From Stachybotrys elegans (Eukaryota > Ascomycota > Sordariomycetes > Hypocreales > Stachybotryaceae): a DNA stretch of 64,000 nt. Below are positions 1 to 12,247 of this stretch, piece by piece. Position numbers and translations under genes: made by a program. The stretch spans positions 310,001-374,000 of the forward strand of contig JAGPNK010000016.1 of assembly GCA_020746835.1 (NCBI GenBank), read 5' to 3'. The notes under the pieces are model-generated. The model was not told where the DNA came from. It did no database searches and worked only from the letters and a program-made list of their open reading frames with translations. Numbering within the stretch: position 1 is the first letter of the stretch; every line of letters starts with the position of its first letter.

Positions 1-686
1 GCTGTCTCCCCAGCTTGCACGGGCATATTCTCTTCTTGGATATGAGCACATTGAACTGGAGGAATACGACGCCGCCGCTGTTGCCTTCCGAAAGGCATTA
101 CAGATAGAGAGTCGTCATTACTTGGCTTTGGTAGGCTTGGGCCGAGTGCGCGAGAAGCTGGGGCAGTATGGCAAGGCCTTGAAGCACTACATTGCAGCAG
201 AAAAGATCAACCCATCAAATGCCGTATTGATGAAGTACATTGCAAATGTAAGTCGATATGTTCTCACGATACTGCAATGTGCACTAACCTGTCAAGGCTC
301 TCGAGAAGACTGACAGATATCGACAAGCACTGGAATACCTGAGCCGAGGACTCAAACTCGAACCACGGAAGCCCATCGTTGCATTGCTCAAAGCACAAGC
401 CGCGGGCATCTACCTGCGTTTTGGACGACCAGCCGTTGCCCTGCAGGAATTACAGACGGTTGCTGAGGTTGCCCCAGACGAGCCTCGTGTGCACTTTTTG
501 CTTGGACAGGCACATGCAATGTCGGGACCAGAAAGCAGAGGCAAGGCACTTCAAGCTTACACAACTGCGCTTAGCCTGGCTCCTTTGGTAAGATAGTTAT
601 TCGAACATTGGGGCTTTTGAGTGCTGACTGGGTCATAGAGCGAAGAGATTAAACTGGCCATTGCGGCCCTTGGATGTGATTCATGA
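1..686 (+). CDS. CDC27: CDC27/APC3-like TPR protein, 3' part (anaphase-promoting complex subunit)
   Basis: Partial gene; its 5' end lies before the window. Reading from base 2, the exons are 2-247, 297-587 and 639-686, with introns 248-296 (GTAAGT, branch CACTAAC) and 588-638. The protein is a run of tetratricopeptide repeats, with signatures such as YDAAAVAFRKALQI, GRVREKLGQYGKALKHY and KINPSNAVLMKYI, then APDEPRVHFLLGQAH. These fit the C-terminal TPR superhelix of Cdc27/Apc3 (BimA, Nuc2), a scaffold subunit of the anaphase-promoting ubiquitin ligase. The usual GHYNAWYGLG block is changed to RHYLALVGLG, so this copy is diverged. The last exon stops at 686 after IAALGCDS. One base fewer near 670 would instead read IAALDVIHEAG, so the terminus is uncertain. 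Family assignment is from remembered consensus only. Confidence 0.62.
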
Positions 687-1399
687 GGCGGGCTCGGTAA
701 GATGCAGCGCAAGAAGGCCTCTACGCTAACAAGAGCCCAGAAAGAGGAACCCCTGGAGCTGCGATGGCTCTTGACGAGATTCATGATGACATGATTGCCA
801 ATACGGGATTGACAGAGAGCCGCAGTGACTGTCATGTGGTGGACGGAGCCATCATCCTGCCTTTGTGAGAAACGTGAACGTGACAGTTTTGAGCAGTCTC
901 TTTTTCTTTCCTTTTATGACGTTGGGAGCACTCGACGACATCGGCCGGGCCAATACGATACGTGGGCAGTTGAGACACTTGGTATCTGGGAAGGCATAAT
1001 GGTTTATACTGGTTGCCACAGAGGTCAGCCTGGAGGTATCACAGGCATGCTAATGAATAATGAGCAATTTTGACATGACGGAGGTTTCACACTCTTTTGA
1101 GCATCAGTAGTAATGAGGTCTGTTCTTGACCTGGAGCCACACCAGAGATCACCTCAGCCGGGTGGATTCCAGCAAAGTGGTTGTCGGCTTCCGGCGGGTT
1201 ATGGCATCTTGCCCTTTAGCTCGGCTCAATTCCGCAACCGCAACCGCGTCGCAGCTCCTCGCACCTTCTCGTGCCTCCTTTGAAAATTCACCGTCGACTC
1301 AACTTACCTACCTTAGTACCTCTCTCCCCTCTCTCCCTCCCTTTCTATCCTGTTGCTTCTGCCATCTCTCCCTCCAACCTGCCTTGCCCCACCCCCGCC
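687..1399. other. Intergenic: CDC27 3' side and acetoacetyl-CoA synthetase promoter/leader
   Basis: No credible gene. The part near 700-840 could hold an alternative CDC27 end: a GTAAGA at 699 and a GCTAAC branch at 729 suggest a possible extra intron. From about 1300 the strand becomes strongly pyrimidine-rich (TACCTACC, then repeated CTCTCCC/CCTCC to 1385), the usual leader composition just before a filamentous-fungal start codon. Confidence 0.5.
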
Positions 1400-3628
1400 A
1401 TGCCCGCTGCCGAGGAACTCTGGAGACATCCGGACCCCGAGTCGACGCCCCTGTGGCGCTTTCTCCAGCATGTGAACCAGCGGCACGGCCTGCAGCTCGA
1501 CGGCTACCCGGCCCTGCTCCGATGGTCGACCCAAGAGGTTGCCTCGTTCTGGGATGACGTCTGGCACTTTGTCGGCATCAAGGCGTCCAGGCCATTTGAC
1601 AAGGTACGCCGGCTTTATGCCTCAACCCCAGACTCGCTATCACCAGATCTATTCGGATGAATAGGTGGGTTTGGCACACCTCGTATCCCTCCCTTGGTCT
1701 CTACAGTGGTCAACAAGAGATGCTGAGCCTGGCAGGTCCTCCCTGATGAGGCTCCCATGTTCCCCCGCCCAGACTTCTTCTCCTCCAGTCTTCTCAACTT
1801 CGCCGAGAACCTCCTCTTCCCGGCCACCTCTGAACCCATTGATCCTTCCTCCACCGCCGTCATCACCACCGGCGAGAATCCAGAGTACCTGCGTTCCACG
1901 TCTTGGGCCGAGCTGCGCGAGGCCGTCCGTCGCTGCTCAAATGCCCTGCGCGCCGCCGGCCTGGGGCCTAACGATGTCGTGGCGGGTTATGTGTCTAACC
2001 ATGTAGAAGCTCTGGTCGCCATGCTCGGCGCGGCCTCCATTGGCGCCATCTGGACGGGCATCAGTCCGGACAATGGCGTTTCCGCGGTCCTCGACAGGCT
2101 GAGTCAGATCAGCCCCAAGGTGCTTTTTGCTGACAATGGCACTGTGTATAACGGAAAGGAGTGGCCTACTGTGCCAAATCTTCACCAGATTGTCCAGGAC
2201 CTCGTCAAGCATGGGCTCAAGACGGTTGTCGTCATTGAGAATATCAAGGGAGACCTTGGCATCGAGGGTCTAACAGCGCTCAGCGTCAACGCCGTCCAAT
2301 ACGAGTTTTTGTTGGCGCAGGCCTCGCCGGAGCCCCTGAAGTTCGAACAGCTGCCACCTTCCCACCCTCTATACGTTCTGTACTCAAGCGGGACCACAGG
2401 CTTGCCCAAGGCCATAGTCCATACGGCGCTGGGCACCCTGATCCAACACAAGAAGGAGCATGTCCTGCACTGCTCTCTGTCGTCCGCCTCCCGCATGCTC
2501 TACTATACCACTACCTCCTGGATGATGTGGCACTGGAGCATCGGAGCGCTGGCTACTGGGGCCACTCTCATCCTCTACTCGGGGTCACCTTTCCGGCCAA
2601 ACTCCCACATGTCTCTTCCTCGTCTCCTCTCGGACCTCAAGGTCACTCACTTTGGAACCTCGGCAGCATACCTGACGCTGCTTGAAGCGAATGGCGTCTA
2701 CCCCGTTCGCGATGAGAGCATCGATCTATCCAACCTACAGGCGATCTACTCTACCGCGTCCCCCCTGCCTCCATCCACCTTCAAGTTTGTGTACGAGGCT
2801 TTCCCGAAGCACATCAACCTGGCTTCCATCACTGGAGGAACTGATATCATTTCTCTCTTCGGTGCACCCTGTCCTCTTCTGCCTGTGCGAGTAGGCGAGA
2901 TCCAATGTGCCGGCCTGGGTATGGCCATCAAGGCCGTAGACCCTATTTCCGGAGAAGAGGTGGCACCAGGCGAGCCGGGAGACTTGGTTTGCGTCAAGCC
3001 ATTCCCGTGCCAGCCACTTACCTTCTTTGGCCCAACGGGTGAGGCCAAATACAAGGCCGCCTATTTCGAGCGTTTCGAGGATATCTGCGGGATGCGGGGA
3101 CCTGTGTGGCATCATGGAGACTTTGTCAAGATTCCCAGCCCGGATACGGGCAGTCTCGTCATGCTGGGCAGGTCAGATGGCGTGCTGAAGCCGGCCGGAG
3201 TTCGCTTTGGGTCTGCGGAGATTTACAACATCCTGACGCGGTTCTTTGCCCCGGTGATTGAGGATGCTGTCTGCGTTGGGAGACGTAGAGAATCTGACTC
3301 GGATGAGACGGTGTGCCTCTTTGTTGTGATGCTGCCAGGAAAGACATTTACCGAAGAGCTGAAGAGCGCCATTAAGAGCACCATCCGAAGCGAGCTCAGC
3401 CCAAGGCACGTACCTGGTATCATTGAAGAATGCGGAGGGGGAATACCAAAGACAGGCAACGGTAAAAAGTATGACACCCGGCATTCCTCTACGTTATGGA
3501 TACTAACCGATGCCAGGATTGAAGTTGCTGTGAAACAGATACTGTCGGGCATCAACATCAAGACCAATGCAAGCGTGGCCAACCCAGAGGCGTTGGAGTG
3601 GTTTAAGAACTGGACGGCAAGTCATTAA
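1400..3628 (+). CDS. Acetoacetyl-CoA synthetase (acetoacetate-CoA ligase)
   Basis: ATP-dependent activation of acetoacetate to acetoacetyl-CoA in the cytosol, a ketone-body and leucine-carbon salvage step feeding sterol and acetyl-CoA metabolism. Exons 1400-1603, 1736-3468 and 3517-3628 encode 682 residues, the usual family size. The N-terminus ELWRHPDPESTPLWRFLQHV is the typical AACS opening, then FAENLLF (ACAS_N-type), the AMP-binding P-loop YSSGTTGLPKAIVHT near residue 285, GDFVKI and LGRSDGVLKPAGVRFGSAEI near 530-560, and the C-terminal GIPKTGNGKK carrying the predicted catalytic lysine near 645. ATG 1400 has a good context (CCGCCATGC) after a CT-rich leader. The last intron is 48 nt, a multiple of three and stop-free, with a perfect TACTAAC branch, so unspliced RNA would still read through. 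Acetyl-CoA synthetase is less likely because of the AACS-specific N-terminus. Confidence 0.93.
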
Positions 3629-6600
3629 TCATGTTGGTGGCAATGTAGATGGATAGACGGACATATAGAGCTCAACCCAACTTGGGTCGAATAGACGAAT
3701 CAAGCCGATATTGTAGCAACATGTCTTGACGACCGTACGAATGGCTTGTCGGCTAGGCGTACTATCTATCTCGGGATACCCATCTCTGAAGCCCAATTGT
3801 TGGGATGAGATCAAGGAGAAGAGGATGCTCAACAACATGGAGTAGGTGGCGTCACGATGTAGGATACAATAGCTCCTAAAAACGAGGCTGCCACGCTAGG
3901 ACACACTACTCATCATGCCCGCCGCTTCAGCTGAGCGATGGCAGCAAGCTCGGCTTGGCTCCAGGCTAATCAACCGCGAGAGGCTCTCAGGCTCAGGCTC
4001 ACGCACAGACGGGCAAGCCGGAAGATGTGGGAAAGGGGCACGCGGACGTAGTCTGCGACGTTTGTGTCTAGACCAGGGCAGAAAGGCAAACATATGGCAC
4101 ACACACACACACTCCCGACGGGTGAATGCAACGTAATGGATCGGGTGCCATGATTCGACAGAGGGTGGCGGGAGGGCCACGGCAGGCTGCATCAGCTGGT
4201 GATGCAAGAGGACTGACTGGCTGAGTGAGAATAAGGCAGAGGGAGAGCAGTCAGCCTCGAGGCGCTGCAGCCACGGAGGGTGGTCCGAGACTGGGACGTC
4301 GCTCCGAGCGTGACGAGATGCGAATTAATAAGGCCGCCAAGGCTCCGTCCCACTGACGTGACTCTGTGGCACAGCCAGCCGGTCCACGTCGACGTCGACG
4401 TCGTCGTCGGCGTCCATGTCCACAGGCAGGACTGCGAGCGGGAACGCTGCGTCACTGGCTTTCAGGCGGGTGGCCCTGTGGCAGACGTGCTAGCAAAAGT
4501 GTCCAGTGGCTGATCCGGTAGGCTATTGGTCAATCAATTCTAGCATGGAGCGGACGGGCTTGGCTGATGGGCCCGCCCCCGCCCCCACCAGGGAGCATTG
4601 AACCTCATACGATACATACCTGTACCTGTAGGGAGGCTAGTTAGTACTGTACCAGTTGGTGCTGGAGTGGATGATGAATAAAAGAGCCCGTGCAAGTTGG
4701 ACGGGCCGTGTTTGCCTGCAGCTTCGGATCGATATGAAGATGGCATATTCACTGGACGAGGCCGGCAAGGTGCGCACTTGGGGTGGGTATTCGCTTATTT
4801 TTGTTGATTTTTACTATGTATTTATTGCTGGGGTTTCTTCTCAACTGCTGTAGGTACCTATTAATACTGCATCCGTGTGGATAGGTAGCGGCTTTCATTT
4901 CGCTTAGTACACCGGAGGAACCAGGCAGCCTATCGGCGTGTTCAAGAGCTGCTCAACGAGAGCTGTTCAACAAGCACGGCAAGCAGCAGAAACGCTGGGC
5001 TGCTGCACACATGCACACCTGGGACTCGGAAAGATGTCGTCGGCTGAGGAGTCGGCGAGACGAAGAGAATCCAAGGCTGATTCAGGAGTGTTCGCCGCCA
5101 GGGCAGCTGTGACGTACCGCACCCCCAAAAGGATCCGAAGACATCATCTATCTCTGCAGCATCTCATCCTTCCACTAGATCCGATCCATCAGCCCCCCAA
5201 CAACAACACCTTGCAAGCGAACCGTTGCGAGCGCCACAATCTGCCTACCCGGCAGTCATATGTAGTTGTAGGAGTTTCTCGGCATGGACTGGCATCGGGC
5301 TGGCATCGGGGACTGAGTCAAGGGGTTCGGACCAGTCCCGATAGCCCAGCAGCAAATGCTTGACCGACTGCTTCACGTGATGGACAGGGTCCTGGAGGAA
5401 AGGGCATTATTGGCGCAGAGGTTGATTGCAGGAGTCAGTTCCTAGGCTTCGAGGCAGGCAGAGACAGGGTTCCTAGACTGTTCGTGATTCATCTCAACCC
5501 AAGTATCCATGGATATGTATATTGAAAAGTATAGATGTGACGAGGAAAAAACCATTCCCTCACAAGCTTTCTTTGGCAAGACCTTGAGGCCGACTGCCGC
5601 CATCTGCCTCGGGTTGTAGCCGGCTTCCAGCAAGCTCCAATATCATGTATAGGGCCTATAGTAATATCGCGCCATCAAATATCCCCGAGAGCCTGGACGG
5701 CAATGCAACTCTGATGCTCACATCGGGTCTGAGGGTTCATTGCAGCAGCAGCACCACCACAGCAGGCCTATGCCAGGGACCGAGTGAACCACCAGCAGCC
5801 CCACTTGAGTTTGATCATGGATGCCCACAACCGCAAATGCTGGTTGTGCTACCGAGTACCTCTGGCTACTAACCTTAGCTCTTGTGCTCCGAATGCACAA
5901 ACATCGGAGAAGACTACCATGGTCAGTAGCTGTCTCGCATTGCCGGCTGCGGCGCATCTCGTACATACAGATTATGCTATGCTATGCAGGCAGGCAGGCA
6001 AGCAAGCCACTGTCGGGCAGCATGGAGTGGCATTCGACATCGTAGTTTGTATGGATTATCAATCATGATACGGATCGTCCTACCGGCGATCTGCCCAGGG
6101 CATGTCCCCTGACAGTTCATCAATTTTTTCTTCTTCTTCTTTCCCTTTTACCGTCCTCGGTTCATGAAATATGCTCTCGCCTTGTATGAAAAAGGGGGCA
6201 GAAGCCACCCTGCGCGCCCAGGCACGGATGGGGATCTCAAAGGGGGGCACAGGAGGAAAAAGCAGGCGCTGAGTGGTTCCCACCGCAATCTGCAATCTGG
6301 AAGGAGATCCGTCCACGGGCCGCGTGATTGGCCCGTCTGGCTGCCTTGATTGGGAAAACAAGAACGGAGTACTTTGGGAAAAAATTACCCAAAAGAAAAA
6401 AGGAATAGGAAGAAGGCTCGGGAGCTTTAATGCAAGGTGCAGGGAGAGAAAAAAAAAAAAAGCCTGGAGGGCTACCCCAAATTACATGCAGCAAGCCAGG
6501 TACTTGGCGGTACCTTTTATTATTATTATTATTATTGTCCCCCCCCCGAGGCAGGCAATAGTTTGCTGGATGGCTGGCTGACGGGCCATACGAAATGGAA

Positions 6601-7935
6601 CCGAACCGAACACCCCAGCACCAGCACCGGCCTAGCACTGATCTAGGCGCAGCTGCGAAATGGAAGGCATGGACGGAGCCTGCACCTGGCGCCATTGCAT
6701 GCGCACGCGCATCGGCATCGGCATCGAGAGAATGGATGGAGTTTCGCCGCGCACAAGCCGTGGCGTCGTCGAGGGAGGGTCATGGGGGGAGCTTTTGCCC
6801 ATACAGCACAATTGCTTACATACTAGCACTGCACTCACGGACAGGGACCAGGCGTGCTGGCTGGCCTCTCTGTTCTCGGGCCTGTACTAATGTGCAGATG
6901 TACATATGTAGAGGTAGGTGCCTAGGCTCCGTCCCTGGCTCGCAAAAGTGGTTTCGTAGGTCCCCACACCACAAGCGGCCGGGGGATTCGAGCAAATCCG
7001 CACTCCATAATTCCTCCCTAATCCCTCCTGGGCCATGTTACCAGTGTGAGCGGCGCTATCTGCCGGTACCTCGATGCAGCTGCAGGTCAGGGCCAAGCCA
7101 CCCCCAATCCAATGTATTCCACAGAACAATTTCAGAAGAACAGTACATGCTGTCGAATCGTCAGCGCGTCCCCTCTGCTAAGGCAAGGTTGACCAAAATT
7201 GGACTCCTCTACCTTGAATTCTCGTAGGCGTGGAGCCCATCCTGTCTTGTCCGTCGCACCCATGCCATCTCATCTCATCCCGCCCCCCCCCCCCCAATCC
7301 GCCTGCCTACCTGAGTCTGTCTGCCAGCCTACTCTACTGTTCCCTCTGCCTTTTGGGCCTGGTCAGGGTACCCGTCTGTTGCTTGGTTGACTCGCTCGTC
7401 CTGACTCTCCTTGCTCCTCCGCTTCCCACACTATTACTTGCTGCTGCATTTGCGTAGGTTGCATCGCGTTCTGTGCTGACTGGCGCAAACTCCCAGAGGC
7501 CGGGCATTTCACACACTGCCTCTTCATCATCAATCCGCATCTTCCTCGTCCTCCTCATCCTCTTCTATATAGCGCTCGCTGCCTTTAGCCAGCCTCATTG
7601 TTCGTCCATCCTGGCGTCGGCCCCCCGGTTTCTGCGCACCAAGAGAAAACGGGCGTCAATCATTTCCTTCCTCCACTGAACCGGCACCATTACTGCAGGC
7701 AAAGTTACCTTACTGGCTAGACCCATCCGAGCAACCACCACCCACACACCCCCTGGAGCTCTGCGTTCCCTCCCCTAAACTCCTCTCCTCTCCTCTCTCT
7801 CCCTCTCCACACCAATCTCGTCCACCTTCATCCACGCTTCGCCATCGACGACGACGCCCTCGCCTCGCCTCGCTTCGTCCATCTTCCCCCCCGACGCTCC
7901 TCTAGCCCGTCTCACCCTCCTCCGAGCCCTTCATC
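3629..7935. other. Gene-poor 4.3 kb between AACS and G-beta, ending in the G-beta leader
   Basis: I see no coding gene or tRNA. Contents: AACS 3' UTR at the left; a (CA)n run 4098-4112; a CGACGT-rich stretch 4386-4412; a 13-A tract 6449-6461; a (TTA)n run 6517-6536 followed by nine C; TAGGTACC-type motifs near 4611, 4852 and 6910; and a 13-C tract around 7283-7295. From about 7280 to 7935 the strand is C/T-rich with repeated CTCCTCTC, and a CTATATAG element lies near 7565. This last 650 bases is probably promoter and 5' UTR of the G-beta gene. Confidence 0.5.
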
Positions 7936-9325
7936 ATGAATTCTCAGGGCCCCAACGATGTGTCGCCCGAGGCCATGCAGGCGCGCATCCAGCAGGCGCG
8001 TCGCGAAGCCGAGACCCTCAAGGACCGGATCAAGAGGAAGAAGGATGAGCTCGCAGACACCACCCGTACGTCTCGCCCGACCCCCAATTGATATTTTTCT
8101 CTCGGCGTCGCTGTGATGCATTCTCCTCGGCCGATGCTCGCCTTGATGAAAATAGTCCCAGACTCGATGATTACCAAGATGACAACCATTGCTGACAAGA
8201 GTTGCTGCCCCTCTAGTTCGAGCTGTCGCTCAGCAGGCTCACGAGCCCATCCCCAAGAACCAGCTCATGAAGACGAAGCGCACTCTCAAGGGCCACTTGG
8301 CCAAGATTTACGCCATGCACTGGTCCACCGACCGTCGGCATCTCGTCTCGGCCTCCCAGGACGGCAAGCTCATCATCTGGGACGCCTACACCACAAACAA
8401 GGTCCACGCGATTCCTCTCCGCTCCTCCTGGGTCATGACCTGCGCCTACGCCCCCAGCGGCAACTTTGTCGCCTGCGGTGGTCTCGACAACATTTGCTCC
8501 ATCTACAACCTCAACCAGCAGCGCGAGGGCCCTACCCGCGTCGCTCGCGAACTTTCGGGCCACGCCGGCTATCTGTCGTGCTGCCGCTTCATCAATGACC
8601 GCAGTATTCTCACCTCTTCGGGCGATATGACGTGCATGAAGTGGGATATCGAGACGGGTCAAAAGGTGACCGAGTTCGCCGACCACCTCGGCGACGTGAT
8701 GAGCATCAGCCTCAACCCAACAAACCAGAACACCTTCATCTCGGGAGCTTGCGACGCCTTCGCTAAGCTGTGGGATATCCGTGCCGGAAAGGCTGTCCAG
8801 ACGTTTGCTGGCCACGAGTCCGACATCAACGCCATCCAGTTCTTCCCCGATGGCCACTCCTTTGTCACCGGTTCTGATGACGCCACCTGCCGTCTCTTTG
8901 ATATCCGTGCTGACCGCGAGCTCAACCTCTACGGCGTAAGTTTACCAAGTCCACTCGGCCAGGCAATGTGATGGCTAACACCACTGGCAGTCCGAATCTA
9001 TTCTGTGCGGCATCACCTCAGTCGCCACCTCCGTCTCGGGCCGATTGCTATTCGCCGGCTATGACGACTTTGAGTGCAAGGTGCGTGCCGATCCATTGAT
9101 GCTCATGACTACCTACTGACCAAAGCATAGGTTTGGGACATTACCCGCGGCGAGAGGGTCGGATCGCTCGTTGGCCACGAGAACCGCGTCAGCTGTCTCG
9201 GCGTGAGCAACGATGGAATCAGCCTCTGCACCGGTTCCTGGGATTCATTGGTGAGTACTGAACGCGAACGATGATGCGTGGGACGGTTGCTGACTGCTTC
9301 TTAGCTAAAAATCTGGGCCTACTAA
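7936..9325 (+). CDS. Heterotrimeric G protein beta subunit (seven WD repeats)
   Basis: Signal-transducing G-beta subunit at the plasma membrane; with G-gamma it couples receptors and G-alpha to cAMP and MAPK signalling that controls growth, sporulation and mating or virulence in fungi. Five exons: 7936-8065, 8217-8935, 8991-9080, 9131-9250 and 9305-9325, giving 359 residues, the normal fungal size. An N-terminal coiled coil ([20 protein letters not shown]) that would pair with G-gamma precedes seven WD40 blades starting at [55 protein letters not shown] and the final LKIWAY stop are visible. The last exon encodes only six residues. Very highly conserved; orthologue of fungal sfaD, gnb-1, cpgb-1 and MGB1. 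The phosducin-like chaperone gene lies 5.5 kb downstream. Confidence 0.97.
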
Positions 9326-11794
9326 ACCACCTAATCTCCTTCGTCTGCGGCGGCGGCGGAAGCCATACCTGGATATTGCCGTAATGCCATGGCACCGCGC
9401 TGCACGCATTCGAATATTTGCCCAGCCTTGTCCAAGGTTTTTGATATACCCCGACAGGCGAGACCTGGCGTTTTGCTGGGAACGCAAGACGAAGTGACGA
9501 CACGTACCTTCTTCACCTTACACATACATACCTCTTCTTTACACGGACGACGACAACCACCCGCCCAGGGTCTCACCCAGAGGTGTCGGGCCTGCTGCGC
9601 GCTACAGGTTCGAGTCGTTGCCGGATCTCATTATGCGATACCTCACATTTCATACACTTTCATTTTGTCCAACCAAGTGAAAGACCATCTGCACGATAAG
9701 TTTTGCCCTCCTCTGACAACGCTGGTTGTCAGCATCCGTGGGCCCTGTATTACTGGACGAGACTTTGCCCTCGTGTGTGTGTTTCAACAGTCTCTGTACA
9801 TCCTGGACCCTCTCATCGACCGACACACCCATCACCGAGCTTGCGAAGAGAAGCAGAAGCGGCAGAAAAAACACCCCCCGGATCGAAAAGGACCTGGAAG
9901 TTGGCGAGAAGGGGATGATTGATTGATTATATATGCTCTCGGAGGAACGTTTACGGTCATATCGAAAAAAACTAAAACGGACAAAAAAATCAAGCGACGA
10001 AGCTCGGGAGCAACGTCGTCTCTACGGCTAGAGAGGCTCATACGGCGAGGGCTCATCACATAGCTTTGCATTGTCTCTTATGGGTGGCGTGGACAGCAGG
10101 GTGGGATGGGTGATGATGGATAGATGAGAGGGTTAAACCAGTGCAAGCAGTTACACTGGCAGGACGCAAGGCAGACGTGGACGCGAGCGGTTGCGGAGGA
10201 TGACCTTGACATTGGGGAGAGAGTTTGGGCTACAGCTCGATCCCTACCAGGCGCTCGTGATGTATTTTTTCTCTCTTTTTTTCCATCCCTTTTCCTTTCT
10301 TCTCTCGTGCGGATTCCCCACGGCGGTTCTCCTTTCGTATTTTTTTCTTTGCGTCATGCGATTGTCGACTACTTGGGAGAGAGGCCATGCATCTTGAGCT
10401 GCGAGCGAGATGTTAATTGAAAAGATGTTTGAACATGAGGAATGGTGTGCGAGTGATGTTTGGTGTACGTGGAAATCAACCTTGGATAGGTCTTGAACAT
10501 GGAGCCAGGTCATTATTATTCTCGTACTGCTTGTAGAGCTGAGGCGAAGACGGCCTCGCTGGCAAGGGTGACGGGAGGCATACGGTCGAGCAGTGCGTCG
10601 AGAGGCAGAGAACCGACGAAATGACTGGCATCTCGAAATATGTTTGTAGCCACACGCAGGAGAACTCAGCGACGTGTTGGCGCGAGGTCGTCAAGTGCAG
10701 GAAGCAGGTATGAAAAGGACTCGGGTATGGGTTGTGAGCTCGTAATTCCGAGCCCAACACGACGTCGCTTTAAGCATTGTCGGACAAGTCCGTGGTCTAT
10801 TGCAAGAGCAGTGCTCATTTAGCTGCTTTGTTACGGGACGGTGATAGTTTGGAGTAGTATTATGAGCAGGGCGACGAGACGCCGAGGCTGTTGGAATGAC
10901 AGATCTGGCATCTGAAGATGAAGAATGGGGCCAGCGTCCGATTTAGAATAGACTAGATATCGGAGGATGGGGGTAAATCTGCACCAAGAATATATCAGAC
11001 ATATCAATAGCAAGGTGCATAGGCCATATCTGGAGGAGTGGACGGCGATACCGAAAAGTGCATAACGGTGGACGAATAACGCCGAAGAAATGAATAGATG
11101 GATGGATGGATGAATGAATGAATGGATCATTAAAGTTGTTGAATTAGAACATAAAGGCCAAGGGTTCAGGAAATTGCCATGCATAAGGGGGTCGTGACCG
11201 GGGACGCCGTGGGAGTAATGCACGCCAGCGTTAGGGCGATGATTGTGCACGAACCGAAGATGGCGGTCGGTTAGATAGCCGGAGGGAAGGAAGATGACAT
11301 TGTGCAGTCCATTATCCGTACGTGTAAGGCAGATGTGGATGATGGGGGGAGATGTTGCTATTATGGCGAGGTGGGCAGATCAAGCGAGGTGGCGCTTACA
11401 GGCGAACGAGCTACTGCAGACTTACATGCGGACAGCCGTATTATGGAGCGAATATGTACCGACGGCTATCGAGGACTACGAGACGGTTGAGCTGAGCCGC
11501 AGGGAAGACGATAAGCCGGAATGTGGAATGCAGAATGCAGCGTAAGGCGGGCATAATGGACGAAGTGAGGCAGGCAGACGATGTGAGTGGGACGGCAAAA
11601 CCTAAGCTTCTGGAATTGTTCTAGAAGGACCAAAGAGTCGGTCAGGTCGTCGCAAGATGATGCAGGCGAGCGGTGAGGAAAGACGATGTGCCGTGCTTAG
11701 CACATCTTGGCGGACAATGCGAGCAAGGGAAGAGGGGGGGTGGTACGAGAAGCGCACGTGGGAAGAAGGGAAGAAACAGTCGATGGGGAAACGA

Positions 11795-11835
11795 GAGAGA
11801 GGCAGAGCGAGAGAGGCAGAGCGAGAGAGGCAGAC
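11795..11835 (+). repeat. 14-bp tandem repeat, about three copies
   Basis: The unit GAGAGAGGCAGAGC is present twice exactly from 11795 and a third time with one changed base at the end. It is purine-only apart from the two C positions. Confidence 0.85.
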
Positions 11836-12223
11836 AGGGAGACCTGGATCGGGAGAAGCAACAATGTCGGTGCGGCTGACGTTTATGCGAGGCGCATGGC
11901 CTGTGGGGGCCGAAAAGAAAGAAGGAAGAAAGAAAGAAATGGATCTAATCTGGGAGAAAGAGAAACAAAGAAGGAAACTTGTCCATGAGTCGCTGACGAT
12001 GGCGGGGACAAGACTTTGTTTCTGGAAGCCTTCTACGTGAGCTAGTAGGCTCCTCGGCGAGTGCAGGTGCCTCCAAGGCGTCAAAGTCCTTAGTGTCGAC
12101 GGAGATGACGCAAGGAGCCGTGTTGGTGAGGCGAGGGGGAGTGTTGTGAAGTGCTGGTGAAACGAGCAAAAGACGGTAGACCGTTAGCTTTGCTTGTGCG
12201 CATAAATCAGATGGCGGGGAAGG

Positions 12224-12247
12224 GTGTGTGTGTGTGTGTGTGTGTGT
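12224..12247 (+). repeat. (TG)12 microsatellite
   Basis: An uninterrupted TG dinucleotide run of about 12 units in intergenic DNA, the longest perfect dinucleotide run I see in the window. Confidence 0.9.

Noticed and set aside
6975..7015. GGATTCGAGCAAATCC resembling a tRNA T-arm
   Set aside because: The loop has six rather than seven bases, and no cloverleaf partner arms are visible.
8213..8857. 214-codon minus-strand open frame inside the G-beta gene
   Set aside because: Antisense shadow of WD-repeat coding sequence; composition is an artefact of codon bias.
9389..9922. 177-codon plus-strand open frame just after G-beta
   Set aside because: It sits in the expected 3' UTR, lacks conserved-looking segments and does not fit neighbouring codon use.
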